A stretch of DNA of 64,000 nucleotides from Perca fluviatilis (lineage: Eukaryota > Chordata > Actinopteri > Perciformes > Percidae). The notes under the pieces are model-generated. The model did not search any database. It saw nothing but the letters and a program-made list of their open reading frames with translations, and had not been told where the DNA came from. The DNA lies in NCBI RefSeq assembly GCF_010015445.1, contig NC_053123.1:62001-126000 (forward strand), in the 5' to 3' direction. The position numbers and the translations under genes were made by a program. The first letter of the stretch is position 1. The number at the start of each line of letters is the position of its first letter. This document shows, piece after piece, positions 25,801-37,800 of the stretch.

Positions 25801-28800
25801 GGGGTTCCACAACCCCGCAAGGACCTCAGACGAAAATCGACCCATTTCCACCACTAGGTGGCGCTATAGCAGAAAAAAACGCGTTTGGCCCCATAACTCC
25901 CACACCGTACACCCGACAGTCAAAATAAATACATGTACGCGTTCCTTGGATCCAACTGAATCACGTGGTATAGGCCACGCCCATTTCCGCCTAGACTTTT
26001 ATGCGTGAAAAATTGTGATTTATCAAATACATACTTTTTCAAACTCCTCCTAGACCGTGCGACCGATCTGCACGAAACTTGGAACCTAGCATCACCAGAC
26101 TTACCTGACAAAAACTTAAAAAAGGAATTTTTGTACGATAAAAAACTGTGCATATAACGCACAAAATAATTTGTGTAGCTAACTATGAAAAAACCAACAT
26201 TGCCATATCTCAGCCAAAATAAATGCTATCAACCCCAAACTTTAGATTATTCTTTGCCATGACCCTCTGGAGGTAACCCATGCGTTTTACGAAAATTGGT
26301 CACTGGGGGGCGCTACAACTACAAAAAGTTTATATCTCATGAACGGCTCATCCGATTTATACAAGATTTGATGGGTACCATCAAGGGCCAATCCTGAGGC
26401 AAACCCTAAAGTGGGGTACTGAGCCGTCGAAGTGGGCGTGGCCTATGGGACCCAATGTGACCCAAGTCTAGATATACCACTTACACTAATGTGAACAACT
26501 TTAAATTTACAGGGTAGATGGATAATCGGCCATCGACCACACCTACCAAAAATTACACATGTGGACCACTAGGTGGCGCTGTAATGTTTTTTTGTCTTTA
26601 ACTCCAACATTACACATTGCACATTAGAAATTGTTACATCCACGTGTTCCTTGAATCAAGCTGAATTACCTGATATAGGCCAACCCCATTTTCGCGCAAA
26701 AGTTTTTTTGCAATATCGCGCAATGTGCAAAACCAACTTTTTCGAACTCGTCCTAGGCCGTGCGACCGATCTGCAAGAAACCTGGTAGATAGCATCTCCA
26801 GATGGACCTGACAAAAAGTTATTGAAGGAATTTTGCTACGTTAAAGTATGCACATTTGACGACAAAACCAATTGTCCTGGCTAGCTACTAAACACATATC
26901 ATATCTCGGCCAAATTAAATGTTATCGGCAAATAACTTGAGGTCCTTGTTCAACATCTGACGACGATACTCTGTACCAAATTTGGCGAAGATCGGCCTTT
27001 AGGGGGCGCTATAAGCAACGTTTATTTGTTTTCCCGCCAATTTTCTCAATGCATTTCAATGGGAAATTTGCAATTGCAATATCTCTGCCACAGTAAAAGC
27101 AATCAACACGAAATTTATGGTGCTCGTTCGACATGGCGTTCTATGGCTCCCTACCAAATTTGGCGAAGATCGGCCATTAGGGGGCGCTATAATCAACATA
27201 AAAGTATTTTGCACTGTTAATCAATGTTAATGGAATATTTGCAATGGTAATGTATCAAAGACCTTGCAGCTCACACTTCTCAATATTTACTGATGTTTAC
27301 CTCCTACCGTTACGTTTTGGTTTTCGCATTTGCGTGCTCCCCTGGTGTTCTACAATAAACAAACTTCTTAACCCACCTGACAAAGTTTCTACAACCTTCA
27401 CAGTGGACAAGTGTAACTCTTTTCTCCCACTTTTTCTATCCAAAATCAACACCATTCATATGCGCTGATACCGTGCAAATAAACATTGCAGTTGGTGCTA
27501 AGTGGAGAGTCTGTCATAGTGTGATTGGGTATGTCGGTGGTATTGATTCTTAATTTCCCACGAAGGTGATCGCGGTTAAGTGTCAGTTAAACTTCTCATC
27601 TCCAATCCTATCTGTATTTGTAAGAAGTGGCTCTGTCCTGAGTTGAAAGCCTACTTTACGGCTTTATTATCGAGTTAAAAGGCGCGTGTGTTCGTGTCGG
27701 TCGCTGTCCATTTCCTAAGGTTTTGAAATGCAAACAAATTTTGACTACTTCATTTTTTTTAAACGACGTGCGCCTGTGAGCACCCACGGAGGAAAACATC
27801 AATCGGCGCCTATGACACCATTTACAACAACCTGACCACCTCCCCTGCTCTTTCAACCACCACACCTGCCGGTACCTCCACCCTCTAAGTCACTCTCTCA
27901 TTTCTCTCTGCTGTCCCCTGTGGTCAGGGGGGTTGAGACGTTTGTTTATAGTGGAGAATTGTTAAAAGTAGTCTGTATATGCATGGAGATGAACTGTTAA
28001 CCACTAAATTTGCAACGGCAGAGTACCGCAGACCTCGTGCATCAAACCTCTCGACATTCACCAACGTTTGCCCCCCCTACGTCCTGCTTCCGGTCCCGCA
28101 TTGGCGCAGCTTCGCGGGTCATCTGGGGCAACTGGGGCGGCTCCCCGGGGCATGGCGGACGACTGGCATCGGAGGCGAATGGCATCGGAGGCGAATGACA
28201 TCGGAGGCGAATGGCATCGGAGGCGAATGGCATCGGAGGCTTGGGCCCCGTCATAACTGCTTGCAGTTCTAGTTAGGGGTCCAAGCCCGAGGGGGCAAGG
28301 GAACCGCGTGTTGCAAGGCAACGCGGTTCACACTCCAGCGGAGCGTGGAACCCTATTGTTTTTCTATGGATTTTTTTTATTATTATTCTTCTTCTTCTTC
28401 TTCTTCTTCTTCTTCTTCTTCTTCTTCTTCTTCTCCGCGTAAAACTCCGACTGCAGCATAAACCGTACATGGTGGGGGGTTGCCCTTTGCAGGACTGGTC
28501 CAAAACCCCGCAAGGACCTCAGGCGCAAACAATGACCCATTTCCACCATTAGGTGGCGCTATAGCAGACAAAAACGCGTTTGGTGCTATAACTCCCACAC
28601 CGTACACCCGACATTCAAAAACCATACATCCACGCGTTCCCTGGATCCAACTGAATCACGTGATATAGGCCACGCCCATTTCCGCCTATAGTTTTATGCG
28701 TGAAAAATCGTGATTTATCAAAAACCTACTTTTTCGAACTCCTCCTAGACCGTGTGACTGATCTGCACGAAACTTGGACCGTAACATCTCCAGACTGACC

Positions 28801-31800
28801 TGACTAAAAGTTATGGAAAGAATTTTTATACGATAAAAATTGCGCATATAACGCACAAACAAATTTGTGTAGCTAACTATGAAAACACCAACTTTGGCAT
28901 ATCTCAGCCAAACTAAATGCTATCAACCCCAAACTTTAGGTTATTCTTTGCCATGCCCCTCTGGAGGTACCCCATGCGTTTTACCAAAATTGGTCACCAG
29001 GGGGTGCTACAAGTACAAAAAGTTTATATCTCATGAACGGCTCATCCGATTTATACGAAATTTGATGGGTAACATCTGTGGCCAATTCTGAGGCCAACCC
29101 TAGAATGGAGTACCGAGGGGTCAAAGTGGGCGTGGCCTATGGGACCCAATGTGACCAAACTCTAGATTCACCACTTACACTAATGTGAACAACTTTAAAT
29201 TTACAGGGTAGATGGACAATGGGCCGTGGATCAAACATACCAAAAATTAAACATGTGGACCAGTAGGTGCCGCTATAATGGTTTTTTGTCATTAACACCC
29301 ACAATACACATCACACATTAGAAATTCTTACATCGACGTGTTCCTTGAATCAAGCTGAATTGCCTGATGTAGGCCCCGCCCATTTCCGCACAAACGTTTT
29401 TTCGCAGTGTCGCACAACGTGCAAAACCAACTTTTTCGAACTCGTCCTAGGCTGTGCGACCGATCTGCACGAAACCTGGTAGTTAGCCTCTCCAGATCGA
29501 CCTGACAAAAAGTTATGGAAATAATTTTGCTATGTTAAAGTATGCCAAATTGACAACCAAACAAATTGTCCTAGCTAGCTACCACACACATATCATATCA
29601 TATCTCGGTTAAATTTAAAGTTATCACCAAAAGACTTGAGATCCTTGTTCAACATTCCACTACGATACTCTGTACCAAATTTGGCGAAGATCGGCCTTTA
29701 GGGGGCGCTATAAGCAACGTTCATTTGTTTTCCCACCACTTTTCTCAATGCATTTCAATGGGAAATTTGCAATTGCAATATCTCTGCCACAGTAAAAGCA
29801 ATCAACACAAAATTTGTGGTGCTCGTTCGGCATGGCGTTCTGAGGCGCTGTACCAAATTTGGCAAAGATCGGCCATTAGTGGGCGCTATAATCAACATAA
29901 AAGTGTTTTGCCCTGTTAATCAACGTTAATGGAATATTTGCAATGGGAATGTATCAAAGACCTTGCAGGTCACACTTCTCAATATTTACTGATGTTTACC
30001 TCCTACCGTTATGTTTTGGTTTTCGCTTTCGCGTGCTCCCCTGGTGTTATATACATTAAAACAAACTTCTTAACCCACCTGACAAAGTTTCTACAACCTT
30101 CACAGTGGACAAATATTACTCTTTTCTCCCACTTTTTCAATCCAAAATCAACACCATTCATACACCCTGATACCGTGCAATTAAACATTGCAGTTGGTGC
30201 TAGGTGGAGAGTCTGTCAAAGTGTGATTGGTTATGTCGGTGGCATTGATTCTTAATTTCCCACGAAGTTGATCGCGGTCACGTGTCAGTTAAACTTCTCA
30301 TCTCCAATCCTATTTGTATTTGTGAGAAGTGGCTCTGTCCTGAGTTGAAAGCCTACTTTACGGCTTCATTATTGAGTTAATAGCCGCGTGTGCTCGTGTC
30401 GGCCGCTGTCGATTTCCTATGGTTCTGAAATGCAAACAACTTTCGACTACTTTTTTTTTTTTTAACCACGTGCACCTGTGAGCACCCTCGGAGGAAAACA
30501 TCAATCGGCGCCTATGACACCATTTACAACAACCTGACCACCTCCCCTGCTCTTTCAACCACCACACCTGCCGGTATCTCCACCCTCGAAGTCACTCTCT
30601 CATTTCTCTCTGCTGTCCCCTGTGGTCAGGGGGGTTAAGAAGTTTGTTTATAGTAGAGAATTGTTAAAAGCAGTCTGTATATGCGTGGAGACGAACTTTT
30701 AACCACTACATTTGCAACGGCAGAGTACCGCAGACCTCGTGCATCAAACCTCTCGATATTCACCAACGTTTGCCGCCCCTACGTAATGCTTCGGGTCCCG
30801 CATTGGCGCAGCTTCGCGGGTCATCGGGGGCGACTGGCGCGGCTCCCCGGGGCATCGCAGCCGACTGGCATCGGAGGCGAATGGCATCGGAGGCGAATGG
30901 CATCGGAGGCGAATTGCATCGGAGGCAAATGGCATCGGAGGCTTGGGCCCCGTCATAACTGCTTGCAGTTCTAGTTATTAGGGCCCGAGCACGAAAGTGC
31001 AAGGCCCCAACGGTGCCTTGCACTGAAAGTGCGAAGGAACCTATTGTTTTTCGTCAGATTATTAGGGCCCGAGCACGAAAGTGCGAAGGAACCTATTGTT
31101 TTTCGTCAGATTATTATTATTTTTCCGAGTCCTTTGTTGCATTTTTGAGGGGGTTAGTATGCACGAAAACTCACAAGAATTTGCACACGTCACGACTGGT
31201 GAAAATTGCAAAGTATTGTAGTAATTGGGCTTGGGCATTGCCAGGGGGCTCCATAGCGCCCCCTAACATGTGCATTAATTACGACAAAAGTAATAAGTTA
31301 ATATACCAACTTTTGAGGGAACATAGGTCTCATCTTGAACTCCATCGTGCTATTTTTAGAAAAAATTAGAAAATTCTAAAATTTCTGAAATATTGGTTTT
31401 CGTGAAAAAATCTTCATTTTATGAACACATGTTTGAGGACTTCAGGATGCACGAAAACTCTCAAACTTTTGCAGCCATTTGCAGAATATTAAACTCTTTC
31501 ATCTGAATACACATTTAGGCTTGGGAGTGGTATGGTTGCTCTATAGCGCCCCCTAATTGGATTTAGCACTTGGGCACATTTTTGACGGCCTCAATATATA
31601 CGAAAACTCACAAAAATTGGCGCACACATAAACACCTGGGAGCTTTGCATGACTGTACAGCGATTTGGGCCATACCTGTAAGCGGGCTCCATAGCGCCCC
31701 CTAAGGCGTAGAAGGCCTTAACATGGACATAGTTGCTCCGATCTTCACCAGATCTAATACATATAATTGCTCTAATAATTGCGGACATATTTCCCATTTA

Positions 31801-34800
31801 CCTTCATTAGCTCCGCCCAACCGGAAGGCGGCCATTTTTAATTATGCATTTTTCAGGTGTTTTACATTCTTTCAAACTTGTCCTAGGCCGTGATTTCAAT
31901 CTTCTTGAATCTTTGCAGGTAGTATCTGTTGACCCTCATGACGAAAAGTTATCCAGAGAATTTTGATAGTTGAAAAAATGCGCAAGTTATAGGAACTTCC
32001 TGTCTAAACAGGAAGTTGCTTTATCGTGGCAACAGTTATTCGGATTGCCCCGAAACTTGACAAGGTTATTCCTCATGTCCGGTTTAGCATCTGTGCTAAA
32101 GTTGGCGGCAATCGGCCATTAGATGGCGCGGTTTTAATTTTTTTTTATTAATCAGCAAAATATTGATATATGGGAAGCCTACTTTTTCTAACTACTCCTG
32201 GGCCGTGTGTCCGATCGGCACGAAAACTTGCAAATAGACACGGAGGACCCTCATGAAAAAAAGTAATCAAAAGAATATTGATAGCTAACACATTGCACAA
32301 GTTATGGAGGACCAACTTCCTGTAGGTGGGTGTGGAAACAGGAACGGTTGTATCTTGCCAACCGCTATTCCAATGGAAACAAAACTTAGAGCAGTTGTTC
32401 CTCGTGTGCTAATTAGGCTGTGTGCCAAATATGGCGTCAATCGGCCTTTAGATGGCGCTGTTTTCATTCATTTCTAGTTATTAGGGCCCGAGCACGAAAG
32501 TGCAAGGCCCCAACGGTGCCTTGCACTGAAAGTGCGAAGGAACCTATTGTTTTTCGTCAGATTATTAGGGCCCGAGCACGAAAGTGCGAAGGAACCTATT
32601 GTTTTTCGTCAGATTATTATTATTTTTCCGAGTCCTCCGTCGCGTTTTTGAGGGGCTTAGCATGACACGAAAACTCACAAAAATTTGATAATATGTCACA
32701 ACTGGTGAAAATTGCAAAGTATTGTAGTAATTGGGCTCGGGCGTTGCGAGGGGCTCCATAAGCGCCCGAACGGCGCACGAATTTACGACAAAAGTAATAA
32801 GTTAATATACCAACTTTTTAGGGAACATAGGTCTCATCTTGAACTCTACCGTGCTATTTTTAGAAAAAATTACAAAATTCAAAAATTTCTGAAATATTGG
32901 TATTCGTGAAAAAATCTTCATTTTACAAACACATGTTTGAGGACTTTAGGATGCACGAAACCTCTCAAACTTTTGCAGCCATGTGCAGAATATTAAACTC
33001 TTTCATGTGAATACACATTTAGGCTTGGGAGTGGTTTGGTTGCTCTATAGCGCCCTAATTGGATTTAGCACTTGGGCACATTTATGACGGCCTCAATATA
33101 TACGGAAAACTCACAAAAATTGGCACCCACATAAACACCTGGGAGCTTTGCGAGACCGTACAGCGATTTGGGCCATACCTGTAAGCGGGCTCCATAGCGC
33201 CCCTAATGCCTGGAAGGCCTTAACTTGGACATAGTTGCTCGCGATCTTCACCAGACTTAATACCCATATTGCTCTTATCATTGCAGACATATTTCCCATT
33301 TACCTTCATTAGCTACGCAAACCGAAGGCGGCCATTTTTAATTATGCATTTTTCAGGTGTTTTACATTCTTTCGAACTTGTCCTAGGCCGTGATTTCAAT
33401 CTTCTTGAATCTTTGCAGGTAGTATTTGTTGACCCTCATGACGAAAGGTTATCCAGAGAATTTTGATAGTTGAAAAAATGCAGGTTATAGGAACTTCCTG
33501 TCTAAACAGGAAGTTGCTTTATGGTGGTAACAATTATTCGGTTCGCCCGAAACTTGGTAAGGTTGTTCCTCATGTCCGGTTTAGCATCTGTGCCAAAGTT
33601 GGCGGCAATCGCTGCATGGCGCTGTTTTTTTCATTTTTGTATTAATCAGCAAAATATTGACATATGGGAAGCCTACTTTGTCTAACTACTCCTGGGACGT
33701 GAGTCCGATCGGCACGAAAACTTGCAAGTAGACACGGAGGACCCTCATGAAAAAAAGTCATCAAAAGAATATTGATAGCTAACACAATGCACAAGTTACG
33801 GAGGACCAACTTCCTGTAGGTGGGTGTGGAAACAGGAACGGTTGTATCTTGCCAACGGCTATTCCAATGGATGCAAAACATAGAGCAGTTGTTCCTCATG
33901 TGCTAATGAGGCTGTGTGCCAAATATGGTGACAATCGGCCTTTAGATGGCGGTTTTCATTTTTTTTTAATTAATTAGCAAATTTACACGATGCCATGTAG
34001 TAAACAATACAGGTTATTACGCAGTTACATCTATTGACCACTAGATGGTGCTCTAAGACCACAAATGAACATAACAGCAACATACAGGTACAATAGTCAT
34101 GTGACAGACCAGCGGCGCGAATGGCACAGTGCAATGCGCTTCAACAATTAAACCAGCAACAACCTCGCGAGTGCAGCAGCTGAACTAATCATCAGCAGGA
34201 TTGTAATTAACTAATGTACCACACTGTACTAACATACATCCATGAATCAAAGTATTAACTATTGTTTCTGAATGATATATTTGCAGTAAGTTCCCAGCAT
34301 TACAGTAGACATAAGCATGCATCCTGAACTATAATAAAGAAAAATACTTTCATGTTAATTACACAAACAAAGATACATGCAACATGAAATTATGCACTTA
34401 CGTTTTCAATAACGCACACGGCAACACAACAGAATGCTATACAAGTAACGTGCAACTATAGGAGCAACTGTACTCATGTCTGCAGCGAACTACAAAAGGA
34501 AATGGCTAAGTTGCGCATGTGCGCAAATGCGTGAGTCCAACAGGTGACGTTGTCTCAGTCCAGCAGGGAGTTTTCCACAGGTTGCATCTTGGCAAAAGTT
34601 ATTCCGATTTACATGAAACTTACAAGGTGTGGACTACACGTGATGTTGCGTCTGCCAGTACCCCCCGATGCAAGAAGCGAGGGCCCGTCATCGCTGCCTG
34701 CAGCTTTAATTATTCTTTCTTTCTTTTTCCCGTCAAATGAATAGGCTTTTTGAGGGCCTTAACATATTCAAAAACTCACCAAATTTGGCGGTCGCATCAA

Positions 34801-37800
34801 GTCTGGTGACAATTTACGTATTTTAAGGGTTTCGGGAATAGGCGCACAAAAATGGCTCGCTAGCGCCCCCTAGAAAGTTAAGAAAATTGAGCCCCTGCAG
34901 TGCGTTTAACGTAGACTCACGAACCTTTGTACACATATGTATCATGTCAAGATGTACAAAAAACGTCATTAGAGCCATACCCTAAACCCAACAGGAAGTC
35001 CGCCATTTTGATTTCAAAGTTCGAAATTTGTGCGATTTTGGCCATTTCCACATGTCGTACTTTAACGAACTCCTCCCAGAGATTTCATCCGATCAACTTC
35101 AAACTCGGTCTGTGCCATCTTAAGATGTTAAAGATGAAAAGTTATTAAAAGAAAAACTTTTCGTCATAGGACGTGGCCGTGGCGGGGCGGCCATTTTGTG
35201 TGTTTCGCCGTCGAAACAGGAAGTGGGTGTAACTCGAGCGTACGTTGTCCGATTACCTCGAAACCTTTCAGGATTCATAAGAGTCCAACCCTGAGGACAA
35301 ATAAATGCCGATATTTACTTAAAGTCATAGCGCCCCCTAGTGGCAACAGGAAGTAGGCCTAAAAGTCAAGGTGCTATACTTTAACGAACTCCTCCTAGAG
35401 ATTTCATCCGATGGTCTTTTCAAACTTGGTCTGTACCATCCCAACACCTTAACGATGAAAAGTTATTAAAAGAAAAACTTTTCGTCAGACGGTGTGGGCG
35501 TGGCGGCCATTTTGAGTGTTTAGCGATGAACAAAGAAATTGTTGTAACTTGAGTGTACGTTGTCGTATCTGCCCGAAATTTCTCACAATTGACAAGGGTC
35601 CAGGCCTGAGGACACCTACAGGCCAAAATTATCTTTTGGTCATAGCGCCCCCCGCTGGCAACAGGAAATCTGCCTTATATGACAACCATCATCCGATTTG
35701 CATGAAACTCAGAATGTGTGGTCTACGTGTGATACTGAGCCGCCCCCTATAATATGGCCACGCCCACTTACTCAGGCCACGCCCCCTTTCATAACATTTG
35801 AACCGTTTAAGGTAGAGTCTTGTGTGAGGTGTCATTGAACTCAACAGAGAGTTCCTTTTTTATTGGTGATGGTTTGGCCCACTCCCTATGCATAAGCCAC
35901 GCCCCCTTTCATAACATTTGAACCGTTTAAGGTAGAGTCTTGTGTGAGGTATCATTCATCTGAGCAGAGGCTTCATTTTTAATGGGTGATGGTTGAACCC
36001 GCCCCCTATGCTTTAGCCACGCCCCCTTTCACAGCTAATGAACCGTATGACGTAGAGTCTTGTGTGAGCTATCGTTGAACTCGGCGGGGAGTTCCCTTTT
36101 CATTGGTGACGGTTTGCCGCATCTGAGTGCCGCGCAAATGCACGGCCGCAAGGAGCGGCGTCCGCCCGTAACTCCGACGCGCGCAGAGGCGCGAGGGCCC
36201 GTCCATCGCTGCTCGCAGCTTTAATTACTATTGCTGTTTACTAAGTATTTCTTATCCGATTAATCGATGGAATAATCGGTAGAATACTCGATTACTAGCT
36301 TGCTAACTCTGCCTTACCGTTACCCCCTCGCCACATCGTTCACAGAAAACGAGCCAAATACAGATGTCACTCGTGGCGATAGCAGTGTGCTTTGTGTGGA
36401 TGAAGCATGGTTCATGCTAGGTTAATCTGACTCATTTAGCGGCTGGCTCTCTGCCTCGTAACGTTACTACTGCGCTGCTCGTTTGTCCATCAGTTATTGT
36501 AAAACCTCAGCTCACTGGATTAAATATCAAAAGTGAAATTGTATAAAAAAAAAAAAAAAAATAAGTTAACACCAACATTTAGTGGCAAAATTCATTGTTA
36601 TGTCTACAAAATTATTTTAGATATAGTATAACTTCAAGTCACCACTACCTCTGGTCAAAATATTGACTTAGTATCTCCATATATTGACTCAGTATCACAG
36701 AATATTGGCTCAGTATCTCAAAATATTGGCTCAGTATCTCAATATATTGACTTAGTAACTCAGAATATTGACTAGGAATCTGAAAGTAGTGACAAACTTT
36801 AAAATATTGACTTAGAATCTCAATATATTAACACCGGCTGTATTATGGAGTCTGGAGATCCTTTTTTCTTGTTGAATGGGAAATCTATTCTTGGGACACG
36901 TTTTTTTTCTACTGTTTCAACTGAATTTTATTAATGTTGATAGAGTTTGCAGACCTGCCAACCTTGAAGAAATTTTATGAGTACAACCCCCCCTGCGCGC
37001 ACCAATCACCGACAGCCCACCGCCAATATACGCTCCACCGTTGCACTCACCAATGAGAAAACTATGAGATACGTCACACCATACTACATAATATAATTTC
37101 ACCAATCAAGATTTTTTAGTTACTCCATAACCATATACAAGTAGACCATAAATGTTATACAATTACTGCTATCACTCCTAACATTGAATTGAAAACAAAC
37201 TGTTGTACAGGAGGCATAGCCCATGGAAACTTCTTCCACCTGAAAATACATTGTTTGGCTCATCACTACCTTCTAGATTACAATAAATAATTATTACTGT
37301 GTAGAGGAGTGGATGAATGGCTGTACGCGTAGTGAAACTACTATACAAATGTTTTCTTATATCCTGTCCATTTTGTGCCCATATATTTGTTAGTCTAACC
37401 AACAGGAGGTAGAGAGAGCTAATAAATATGCCTAAGTACTTCTGTGTTAAAGATGAGAGTTAGACCAGGTTAACACGTAGCCTTCTTCTGATTACTGAAG
37501 GGAAATTAAAGAGTTTAAGTAATGATTTACTCATAAAGCAACTTTAAATGGGCCTAAAGCAACTACTAAAAAAGCACAGATTGAAGCCTGACAGAAACAC
37601 AATTATAGGCTAATAAACAACATGAGTCAGATATTTTCAGATATGCTTTTACAAATTTGACATGGGTGACACTGCATTATGTCAGTTGCCATCACATCAT
37701 ATAAATAGCCTAACAGTTACCTTTATCTTACGTTAATCAGCACCTGGCCTTTCTAAAACCTTTTAGTTTTCTAGCCATTCCACCACTTTTCTAACTGCCC

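Noticed and set aside
28273..28625. Minus-strand frames with long runs of Arg, Lys or Glu
   Set aside because: They are translations of the (TTC)n microsatellite at 28387-28434 in three frames, not proteins.
22910..30974. Recurring frames with [16 protein letters not shown] on plus and [14 protein letters not shown] on minus
   Set aside because: Both come from the 16-bp minisatellite, whose length rotates the frame; no start context or conservation supports coding.
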